Assembly: GCF_012102705.1 (NCBI RefSeq)
Contig: NZ_JAAVTA010000012.1
Coordinates: 1-38,944 of the forward strand
DNA: 38,944 nt
Reading direction: 5' to 3'
Source of the DNA: Haematospirillum sp. H1815
GTDB lineage: Bacteria; Pseudomonadota; Alphaproteobacteria; Rhodospirillales; Rhodospirillaceae
Every line of letters begins with the position of its first letter. Position 1 is the stretch's first letter. This document shows, piece by piece, positions 16,897-23,309 of the stretch. Position numbers and translations under genes: made by a program. The notes below the pieces were generated by a model. The model had not been told where the DNA came from, did not search any database, and saw nothing but the letters and a program-made list of their open reading frames with translations.

Positions 16897-17347
16897 TTGC
16901 GTCGACAAGGAAACCCGAAGCCGCATGATGGCTGGCATAGGTAGTCGCAACACGGTTCCGGAACGTGTGGTACGTTCTGCCCTTCACCGTCTTGGGTTTC
17001 GCTACAGGCTGAATGACAAACGTTTGCCGGGGACACCGGACCTTGTTTTTCCCCGTTATCGGGCGGTGATCATGGTTCACGGTTGCTTCTGGCATGGGCA
17101 TGACTGCCCGCTGTTTCGTCTCCCTGCCACGCGTACAGCCTTTTGGGCTGCCAAGATCGAGGGAAATCGCACGCGTGACCAGAACGTACAGCAGCGGTTG
17201 GTTGCAGCGGGCTGGAGAGTTCTGACGATCTGGGAATGTGCCCTGAAAGGGCGGTTGCGTCAGGATCCGGGCTATCTGGCCAGGCAGGTGTCCCGATGGT
17301 TGCGAGATGATCTGCCGTGTCACGCCATCCGGGGTGAGCAGGGCTAG
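16889..17347 (+). CDS. vsr: Very-short-patch mismatch repair endonuclease
   Basis: About 152 residues. The family pattern is clear: DKETRSRMMAGI near the start, LPGTPDLVF with the expected catalytic Asp, VHGCFWHGHDC with the zinc/active-site His and Cys, PATRTAFWAAKI and GWRVLTIWEC. Vsr nicks T:G mismatches left by deamination of 5-methylcytosine in Dcm sites, so it pairs with the overlapping methyltransferase gene. The start lies within the end of dcm. I chose TTG at 16889, six bases after AGAGG, giving the normal VDCVDKETRS start; GTG at 16886 is the alternative. The TAG stop shares the CTAG tetranucleotide with the stop of the small opposite-strand gene. Confidence 0.9.
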   Translation: MVDCVDKETRSRMMAGIGSRNTVPERVVRSALHRLGFRYRLNDKRLPGTPDLVFPRYRAVIMVHGCFWHGHDCPLFRLPATRTAFWAAKIEGNRTRDQNVQQRLVAAGWRVLTIWECALKGRLRQDPGYLARQVSRWLRDDLPCHAIRGEQG

Positions 17348-17523
17348 GGTCTGAGCTTGATGTGTATGCTCCGCGCAGGCCTTCCGAACAGGATCGCCAG
17401 GATAATCAAGGCGGGTATTGCAATAGCCAATGCAACGAGTAATCCGCCTATCAACAGTGCAATGCCTCCCAAGATCACCGCAAGAACCAAGGCTGCCGCA
17501 AGAGCGCGGAGTTTTTCCTTCAT
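17344..17523 (-). CDS. Small hydrophobic membrane protein, 59 residues
   Basis: A minus-strand frame of 60 codons with ATG at 17523 and AGGA eight bases upstream. The sequence starts MKEKLRALAAALVLAVILGG, stays hydrophobic to about residue 46, and ends in a basic tail (GRPARSIHIKLRP). One long or two short helical membrane segments are possible. Lys/Arg at both ends makes topology ambiguous. It converges on vsr, with both stop codons inside one CTAG. I recognise no family. Good ribosome-binding site, strong hydrophobicity and lack of competing genes on this stretch support a real gene, but a 59-codon frame could also be chance. Confidence 0.6.
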   Translation of the reverse strand: MKEKLRALAAALVLAVILGGIALLIGGLLVALAIAIPALIILAILFGRPARSIHIKLRP

Positions 17524-17724
17524 GATTTATATCCTGTTGTCTGACGCGTAGCGGGAAGGGCCTTCTCTACTTGCTGATGCCTGTTGTGTCCAGATGCCGA
17601 AGGTGCCAGATTGATGGGGGCCCGTCGCCGGAAATAGAGTGTACGCCCTTGTTGCAGGATATAGCGACTGGTCACCTTGCGATAGGGGGCAGAAGGGGTC
17701 CCGTTAATGCATTGTTTTTAAAGC

Positions 17725-17762
17725 AAAAACCCCCGCGACATGTTTCAGTCGCGGGGGTTTTT
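17725..17762. terminator. Strong bidirectional rho-independent terminator
   Basis: A perfect inverted repeat: AAAAACCCCCGCGAC (17725-17739), loop of eight, then GTCGCGGGGGTTTTT (17748-17762). The GC stem flanked by A and T runs works in both directions. It sits right after the 3' end of the tRNA-Arg gene on the minus strand, which it most likely terminates. The stretch 17524-17724 upstream of it holds nothing else I can support. Confidence 0.92.
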
Positions 17763-17763
17763 A

Positions 17764-17840
17764 TGGCGCACCCGGAAGGACTCGAACCTCCAGCCTTCTG
17801 ATTCGTAGTCAGATGCTCTATCCAATTGAGCTACGGGTGC
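17764..17840 (-). tRNA. tRNA-Arg (anticodon ACG)
   Basis: Read on the minus strand it is a complete 77-base cloverleaf. The acceptor arms are GCACCCG and CGGGTGC, followed by discriminator G and an encoded CCA. The anticodon stem is TCTGA/TCAGA with loop CTACGAA, giving anticodon ACG. The T arm contains GGTTCGAGTCC. ACG reads CGU and, after A34-to-inosine editing, CGC and CGA. A terminator follows directly. The 113 bases between it and znuA should carry its promoter; I see no other gene there. Confidence 0.97.
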
Positions 17841-17953
17841 AGGGCACGCTTTTTCTCTTTGGCGCCATTGGTGGTGGCTTTCTTCCGCCGAGGACCGGGT
17901 TTCTATCGGCTTGCGGGTCTACAGGCAAGAGAAAAATGCATAGGCCCGTATTT

Positions 17954-18928
17954 TTAATGCCGGTGCTGAGTGTTTTGCCCGGTAAGGCAGGATGTCAGGC
18001 TGGCTGTTATATCCTTCATAAGTTGTGTGTAGCTTTCATAGCCGGTTTCACGGGGGTCTCCGCCTCCCAATGGATCAAGTTCGCTGGTCCGGGTGCCGGT
18101 TTCCCGTGCAATCTGGGTTACTGTTCGACGAGGAGAGGAGGGTTCTGCAAACAGGCAGGACACACGGTGATGACGTGCAGTCTCCCGTATATGGCCCAAG
18201 TGCCGGGCCCCGGGGGGCAGGGAGGGGTCGATGGTGATAGCGCCAACGGCATGCAGACCAAAGCGATTTTCGATGTATTGGATGGAATCGTGGAAGATCA
18301 GGAAGGGCAGGTGACGCGCTGGCTCCAGCGTATGATCGATGTGCTCTTCCAGCGTTCTCAGCCGTGTTTGCAGGTTGGCTGCATTGGTGCGGTACGTGTG
18401 TGCGTTGTCAGGGTCCTGCTCTGACAGGGTATGAGCGATAGCGTTGACCATGGCCACCGCGTTGCGTGGGTCCAGCCAGATGTGCGGGTCAGCTCCTTGG
18501 TGGTGATGGCTGTGTTGTCCGTGTTCTGGGTGATGGTGGTGTGTGTGTCCGGCGTGCTCCCACAGCCCGCCGCTCCGTATGGGGAGTCGTATGATCCCCG
18601 GTGCTTCGAGTAGTGAAACGGCCTTGGCCCGAGAAAGAGACCTCAGCGTCCCTTGCAGAAAGGTTTCCAGTGCATCGCCGATCCAGAACACAGTCTGTGC
18701 CGATGCCAGAACACGGGCATCTGATGGCCTGAGCGTATAGGTATGCGGGGACTGTCCGGGGGGCACCAGAAGAACCGGGGTTCCAACGCCAGCCATGACG
18801 CCTGAGACCAAGGCGTGGACAGGTGTAATTGACGCAACAACAACGGGAACGGATGCGTGGGCTGGATTGGCCAGTATTGCGACCAGCGCAAGGAAAGCGG
18901 CGATCGTGAGGCGCAGGGAAGCAAACAT
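17954..18928 (-). CDS. znuA: Zinc ABC transporter periplasmic binding protein
   Basis: 324 residues from the ATG at 18928. This start gives a clean signal peptide (MFASLRLTIAAFLALVAILA, cleavage after AHA) and has GGAG ten bases upstream; an ATG six codons earlier has no good ribosome-binding site. It belongs to the cluster A-I metal-binding family. A His of the first site is in SPHTYTLRPSDA, then comes a His-rich loop (TRAILING run of His around residues 125-145, typical of ZnuA), then DPHIWLDPRN. It captures periplasmic Zn(II) for the ZnuBC permease encoded on the other side of a shared control region. A palindromic Zur site lies upstream. Confidence 0.94.
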   Translation of the reverse strand: MFASLRLTIAAFLALVAILANPAHASVPVVVASITPVHALVSGVMAGVGTPVLLVPPGQSPHTYTLRPSDARVLASAQTVFWIGDALETFLQGTLRSLSRAKAVSLLEAPGIIRLPIRSGGLWEHAGHTHHHHPEHGQHSHHHQGADPHIWLDPRNAVAMVNAIAHTLSEQDPDNAHTYRTNAANLQTRLRTLEEHIDHTLEPARHLPFLIFHDSIQYIENRFGLHAVGAITIDPSLPPGARHLGHIRETARHHRVSCLFAEPSSPRRTVTQIARETGTRTSELDPLGGGDPRETGYESYTQLMKDITASLTSCLTGQNTQHRH

Positions 18929-18964
18929 GAACGGTGAGCTCCACATGGGTCAGGAGGGCCTTGT

Positions 18965-18980
18965 TTATGTTATAACATAA
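18965..18980. promoter_or_regulatory. Zur operator (palindrome) between znuA and zur
   Basis: TTATGTTATAACATAA at 18965-18980 is a perfect 16-bp palindrome within a longer ATGTTATAACAT-centred site. This matches the known proteobacterial Zur-box pattern. It lies 37 bases before the znuA start and 65 before the zur start, so zinc-loaded Zur bound here could repress both directions, including its own gene. Confidence 0.88.
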
Positions 18981-19044
18981 CATCTTTGGCAAGCATGTTG
19001 TTCTGTGACATGATGCCCCCGCTTTCAGGAGAGACAGGCAGGTT

Positions 19045-19542
19045 ATGATTCCCTTTCCAGCCCCCGACCATGATCATCGACGGTGCCGTCAAAGTGCCCT
19101 GGACAGGGCTGAATCGCTGTGTGTGCAGCAGGGAGCCCGGTTGACGGCAGCGCGGCGCCAGGTCCTGGAGATCCTGTGGGAGGATCACCGGCCCGTCAGT
19201 GCGTATGGCATTCTACACCGCCTGAATGAGGCCGGGGGGCGTGTTGCTCCGATGGCGGTGTACCGGGCGCTGGACTTTCTGGTGGAACGGGGGCTGGCCC
19301 ATCGCCTTAACAGTTTGAATGCCTTTGTGGCCTGTTCCGATGCCGGCCATTCTGTCATCAGTGGGGTCTGGTTCTTCATCTGTAGCCGTTGTGGTCAGGT
19401 TGCCGAAACGCAGGATGGTTCGATTGCGCGTGCCGTATCCTCTGCTGCTGGCCGTATAGGCTTTGCCATCTCAGCTCAGATTGTGGAGATCATGGGGGTG
19501 TGTCCGGACTGCTTTGCCAGTCCGGTGGGGGAACATCCATGA
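19045..19542 (+). CDS. zur: Fur-family zinc uptake regulator Zur
   Basis: 165 residues. An N-terminal winged-helix domain with GARLTAARRQVLEIL (about 30-44) and APMAVYRALDFL (68-79, recognition helix) is followed by a metal-binding dimer domain. The structural zinc Cys pairs are C113-x-x-C116 and C153-x-x-C156, and GHS lies near residue 101. Identity as Zur rather than Fur comes from context: the gene is first in an operon with znuC and znuB, and a Zur-type palindrome lies upstream. ATG at 19045 follows AGG-rich sequence. The stop overlaps the znuC start as ATGA. Confidence 0.93.
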   Translation: MIPFPAPDHDHRRCRQSALDRAESLCVQQGARLTAARRQVLEILWEDHRPVSAYGILHRLNEAGGRVAPMAVYRALDFLVERGLAHRLNSLNAFVACSDAGHSVISGVWFFICSRCGQVAETQDGSIARAVSSAAGRIGFAISAQIVEIMGVCPDCFASPVGEHP

Positions 19543-20339
19543 ACACCGTTCCCCTGATCTCGGCAAAGGGGTTGGTTCTGGTTCGTGATGGACGCAGGAT
19601 CCTCGATAACGTTGACTTCTCGGTTGCGGCAGGTGAAATCGTGACCATTGTCGGTCCGAACGGGTCAGGAAAAACAACATTGGTCCGTGTTCTGGCTGGT
19701 CTTGAGACTGCGGGCGAGGGTGTGTTGGAGCGTAGCTCCGGCCTTCGCATCGGCTGGTTGCCGCAACGCTTGCATGTTGATCGTATTCTGCCTCTGACGG
19801 TGTATCGCCTGCTGTCCTTGACCGGGCGTGTTCGTGAACAGGAAGCCCGCACGGCCTTGGAGGAAGCGGGTGTTGCGCACCTCTTCCAGGCCCGGGTCCA
19901 GGATTTGTCCGGTGGGGAATTTCAGCGTGTCATGCTGGCACGGACCTTGTTGTCCCGCCCACACCTGCTGATTCTGGATGAACCGGCCCAAGGTGTCGAC
20001 TATCGGGGACAGACAGACCTTTATGATCTTATTGCCCGCTTGCGCACGGTGCATGGGTGTGCTGTTGTCATGATTTCTCACGATCTGCACGTGGTGATGG
20101 CTGCTACAGATCGTGTGGTGTGCCTGCATCACCATGTCTGTTGCGTTGGCCATCCCCGTATGGTTGCCCGTGATCCGGTATGGGAACGTCTTTTCGGTCC
20201 GGAAGCGGCGGGACATATTGCCTGGTACGGGCACGAGGGGCATCACCACCATCATAACCCCGACGGGACAATCAGCGCAGACTGCTCTGTTCATGGCCAT
20301 GAGGTGCATACAGGGCCTGTGCCCAAGGATATGAAGTGA
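19539..20339 (+). CDS. znuC: Zinc ABC transporter ATPase
   Basis: 266 residues with Walker A GPNGSGKTT near 40, a Q-loop around WLPQR, signature LSGGEFQ, Walker B LLILDEPAQGVD and a switch His in ISHDLHVV. It energises Zn(II) import with ZnuB. The C-terminal tail is His-rich (GHEGHHHHHNPDG), common in metal ABC ATPases. The true start is the ATG overlapping the zur stop; a longer frame reading back into zur is not real. The stop is joined to znuB start codons. Confidence 0.95.
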   Translation: MNTVPLISAKGLVLVRDGRRILDNVDFSVAAGEIVTIVGPNGSGKTTLVRVLAGLETAGEGVLERSSGLRIGWLPQRLHVDRILPLTVYRLLSLTGRVREQEARTALEEAGVAHLFQARVQDLSGGEFQRVMLARTLLSRPHLLILDEPAQGVDYRGQTDLYDLIARLRTVHGCAVVMISHDLHVVMAATDRVVCLHHHVCCVGHPRMVARDPVWERLFGPEAAGHIAWYGHEGHHHHHNPDGTISADCSVHGHEVHTGPVPKDMK

Positions 20340-21160
20340 TGGATGATTTCATGGTGCGGGCCCTGTTGGCCGGCTTGGGAATGGCTGTTGCCGTGGGGCC
20401 GCTGGGTTGTCTGGTTGTCTGGAGACGTATGGCCTACTTCGGAGATGCATTGTCGCACGCTGCGCTGTTGGGCGTAGCTGCCGGATTGTTTCTGGGAACG
20501 GGTATCACGGCTTCGGTTGTTGTTCTTGGTCTGGTCGTTGCCTTGCTTCTTGTGGCGCTGGGCCGGCAGCGTCTGGTAGCTGCGGATACACTGCTTGGCA
20601 TCTTCTCGCATGCCGGGCTTTCATTTGGCATGATTGCGCTGGCGCTTGTGACGTCGGATGCAAGTGGCATACGGATCGACCTGCATAGTTTTCTTTTCGG
20701 CGACATTCTGTCTGTTGCGAAGAGTGATGTCCTGGTCATATGGGGTGGTGCTTTTTGTGTCGTGTGTGTTTTGGCTTTTCTGTGGCGCGTTCTTGTTGCT
20801 GTGACGGTGTCGCGTGATCTGGCCCTTGTCGAGGGGCTTGCCGTATGGCGGGCCGAGTTCCTGTTCATGATCCTGATGGCTGTGGTTGTTGCCTTGGCCA
20901 TACGAACGACAGGTGTTCTGCTGGTTACAGCGATGTTGATTGTTCCGGCGGCGACAGCGCGCCGTTTTGCCGGCACGCCCGAAGCGATGGCTTTTTTGTC
21001 GGTCTTTTTTGCGGCTCTCTCCGTTCTGTTTGGCCTGGCTGGATCATGGTTCTGGGATTTGCCGGCAGGCCCGTCTATTGTTGCTGCGGCTACCGTTTTT
21101 TGTTTCCTTGCCTGGGCATCTTTGTTACCACGGTATAGAATCGGACGTATCTCGCTGTAA
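20339..21160 (+). CDS. znuB: Zinc ABC transporter permease
   Basis: 273 residues, very hydrophobic, with about seven to eight membrane helices and the ABC-3 family pattern: RRMAYFGDALSHAALLGVAAG near residue 30, HAGLSFGMIAL and ATARRFA. It forms the membrane channel for Zn(II). I take the ATG at 20339, which shares its A with the znuC TGA (TGATG); a GTG three bases earlier is in the same frame and equally spaced from AAGGA. A weak hairpin (GCGGGA/TCCCGC, 21213-21236) follows in the gap to the next gene and might end the transcript. Confidence 0.94.
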   Translation: MDDFMVRALLAGLGMAVAVGPLGCLVVWRRMAYFGDALSHAALLGVAAGLFLGTGITASVVVLGLVVALLLVALGRQRLVAADTLLGIFSHAGLSFGMIALALVTSDASGIRIDLHSFLFGDILSVAKSDVLVIWGGAFCVVCVLAFLWRVLVAVTVSRDLALVEGLAVWRAEFLFMILMAVVVALAIRTTGVLLVTAMLIVPAATARRFAGTPEAMAFLSVFFAALSVLFGLAGSWFWDLPAGPSIVAAATVFCFLAWASLLPRYRIGRISL

Positions 21161-21330
21161 AAGCGGCTTGTTCCGGTGATGACGTTTCAGTACACTCCCC
21201 CAAATCATGTAAGCGGGAAGGTGAGGGGGATCCCGCCATATACTTGTCGAGTGTGATACTGTTTCCGCCCTTGAGACTCATCCGTCGGGTCGGACCTCTG
21301 CCCGGGTACGGACTAGACATAGGTAATTCG

Positions 21331-22440
21331 ATGCCGCTGACCAAATCGCGAATTCTGGTGCTTGGCGTGACAGTCTTTCTGTCCGGCTGCTCTTTTGCCA
21401 ATGATGCACTGTTCCCGTCACTGGAGAGCAATCACAGCTCCGGGGCCGTGGTCACACGCGGTGATGATGTGGCGGAGCCCATGCCCTTGGTATCGGATGC
21501 TGATCTGTCCGATGGTGTGTCGGGTGGTACGTTTGTCGGGCAGAAGGTACAGACATTCCGTGGGGAGTTGGGTCAGCTTCAGTCTGCTGTGCGTCGGCGC
21601 GGCGAAGAGCTTCAGCAGCTCCGGGCGGCTATTGTCAGTGACAGCAAGGCCTATCACGAAACCGTAGCTTCGATCAGTGCCCGTCTACAGGTTGGCTCTA
21701 CACCGGGCAACCCTGTCCTGCAAAGGCAGTGGAGTGGTGCGCAGAAGCAGCTTGACGGCATAAGTGCGAGCATTACAGCCATGAACAGGCTGGCAAGCCA
21801 CGTGTCTTCGGACAGTGCCATGGGTGCCTATCTGATTGACAGTATCAATGCGGCTTATGGCTTGTCGGGTGCTGTTGAGGACGATCACCGTCAGCTCAGA
21901 ATGCTCCAGGACCAGACCAACCAGACCATGGTGTTGTTTGAGCGTCTGCTGTCCGATCTTTCGCAGGATATATCCCGCCAGCAGAGCTATCTGGCCAGTG
22001 AGAGGTCAAATCTGAATACATTGGCGCTGGGCGTGAAGAGCGGTCAGCTGTATGGCGCTGCTCTTGGTTCACGTGCCTCTTCACGGGCCAATGCGATGGC
22101 TTTGTCGTCTGCGTTCAGTATGCCGACTGACAAGGTAAAGCGCCGTCCTTTGGTCGTGATCCGCTTTGACAGGCCGAATGTCGAATACCAACAGCCCTTG
22201 TATCAAGCTGTATCACAGGCGCTGGAGCGCAAGCCGACAGCTGTCTTTGATATCGTTGCCGTCAGTCCGGCTGATGGTAATCCTGGACAGGCTGCTGTGG
22301 CGGCAACAAGTGTTCGCCGCAATGCTGAGCAAGTGATCCGTACTCTGAGCGATATGGGGCTTGGTTCGGATCGTACGCGCCTGACAACATCGGCTAGCAA
22401 TGATGTGTCTGGCGGAGAGGTGCAGGTCTTCGTTCGATAA
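21331..22440 (+). CDS. Predicted lipoprotein with coiled coil and possible OmpA-like C-terminus
   Basis: 369 residues from the ATG at 21331, chosen because AGG lies about eight bases upstream and it gives a lipoprotein signal (MPLTKSRILVLGVTVFLSGC, lipidated Cys20). Residue 21 onward lacks an inner-membrane Asp at +2, so outer-membrane sorting is plausible. The middle (about 85-230) is rich in Gln, Arg, Leu and Ser with heptad-like spacing, suggesting coiled coil. The last 95 residues (from VVIRFDRPNVEY) end with alternating hydrophobics and RRNAEQVIRTL, loosely like an OmpA peptidoglycan-binding domain, but I cannot see its signature Asp/Arg pair with confidence. Role unknown; envelope tethering is a guess. 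The unrelated longer frame upstream is ignored. Confidence 0.75.
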   Translation: MPLTKSRILVLGVTVFLSGCSFANDALFPSLESNHSSGAVVTRGDDVAEPMPLVSDADLSDGVSGGTFVGQKVQTFRGELGQLQSAVRRRGEELQQLRAAIVSDSKAYHETVASISARLQVGSTPGNPVLQRQWSGAQKQLDGISASITAMNRLASHVSSDSAMGAYLIDSINAAYGLSGAVEDDHRQLRMLQDQTNQTMVLFERLLSDLSQDISRQQSYLASERSNLNTLALGVKSGQLYGAALGSRASSRANAMALSSAFSMPTDKVKRRPLVVIRFDRPNVEYQQPLYQAVSQALERKPTAVFDIVAVSPADGNPGQAAVAATSVRRNAEQVIRTLSDMGLGSDRTRLTTSASNDVSGGEVQVFVR

Positions 22441-22674
22441 CAAGAGCTATATCGCTTTTCACGATGGGGTGCGCGTTCCTGCATGCCCTGTCCTGCTTTT
22501 TACGTACACTATTTTTGCTGTTTTGCATATCACGCGCGAACAGAAGGGTGAATTTTTCTATATTTAGATGTATTTATCTGGTGCTTTTTATCTGCATCTT
22601 TTATTTATTTTTCAGGTGGAATGCTATGCTCTTTGGGAGCGTAGTATCCCTTCATGATAGTTATAGATTGAATC
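22441..22674. other. AT-rich spacer before the orphan HExxH gene
   Basis: About 230 bases with runs of T and A, unlike the surrounding DNA. A hydrophobic 88-codon open frame crosses it but has no ribosome-binding site and overlaps the next gene, so I do not call it. No terminator is evident after the lipoprotein gene. Confidence 0.5.
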
Positions 22675-23235
22675 ATGCAGAAACGACCTCTTACAGACAA
22701 CGAAATCCAAGCTGCTCGCTCAATATTTAAGGACAGTATCGATTATTCAAAGGTCCGTATTCATAATCGCGGATTTTTCAGGTTCTTTGGTCTTGATTTA
22801 CAGACCAGGCGTACGGCTGTAACGCCAAATGGTTCCCTGTATTTCAGAAAAGAAGATTATCGCGCTGACTTTGCCTTGGGGTACCCTGACGGTGATTTTG
22901 ATGTGTCCTCCCTGTTGTGGTTTATGCATGAGATGACCCACGTCTGGCAGTACCAGCTTGGGTATCCGGTCATGTTGCGCGGGGCTGTGCGCATAGGCTT
23001 GGATTATGCCTACACTCTGCGTGAAGATGCGTCTCTTGCTAGCTATAACATGGAGGCACAGGGCAATATCCTGTCCGATTACTTCTATTTCAGGATATTG
23101 GGTGGACTGCAAATTTCCAGGAAGGACAAGAATTACGTCGCTTCTGATCTTCCTCTGTACGAGAAGGTTCTGCACTCGTTCCTTGACAACCCGTCGGACA
23201 AGGCCAACCTGCCCAGTGATGTAGCTGCTCGTTGA
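22675..23235 (+). CDS. Orphan HExxH metalloprotease-like protein (vgr-related type)
   Basis: 186 residues without signal peptide. It contains HEMTHVWQ with H85, E86 and H89, a classic zinc-binding HExxH, inside the segment FMHEMTHVWQYQLG. The opening RPLTDNEIQAARSIFKDSIDYSKVRIHN and TPNGSLYF match a family often labelled 'vgr-related protein' or Rhs-associated in proteobacteria. No vgrG, Rhs or type VI secretion gene is in the window. No strong ribosome-binding site precedes the ATG at 22675, and the upstream DNA is AT-rich, so transfer is possible. Function unknown; peptidase activity is suggested by the motif only. Confidence 0.72.
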   Translation: MQKRPLTDNEIQAARSIFKDSIDYSKVRIHNRGFFRFFGLDLQTRRTAVTPNGSLYFRKEDYRADFALGYPDGDFDVSSLLWFMHEMTHVWQYQLGYPVMLRGAVRIGLDYAYTLREDASLASYNMEAQGNILSDYFYFRILGGLQISRKDKNYVASDLPLYEKVLHSFLDNPSDKANLPSDVAAR

Positions 23236-23265
23236 CTCTTTTTGCGGATGCTTCGGGATTGTTCA

Positions 23266-23296
23266 TAAAAAAGGGAGGGCTTATGCCCTCCCTTTT
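23266..23296. terminator. Bidirectional terminator between convergent genes
   Basis: AAGGGAGGGC (23271-23280), four-base loop TTAT, GCCCTCCCTT (23285-23294), flanked by A on the left and T on the right. It lies between the HExxH gene and acnA, which converge on it, so it can end both transcripts. Confidence 0.9.
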
Positions 23297-23309
23297 CCGT
23301 ATCGGGCAA

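Noticed and set aside
15784-17347. Complete restriction-modification system
   Set aside because: The second gene is a Vsr mismatch nuclease by its motifs, not a restriction enzyme, and no other nuclease is adjacent.
22464-22730. An 88-codon hydrophobic frame before the HExxH gene
   Set aside because: No ribosome-binding site, overlaps the next gene, and composition reflects AT-rich DNA.
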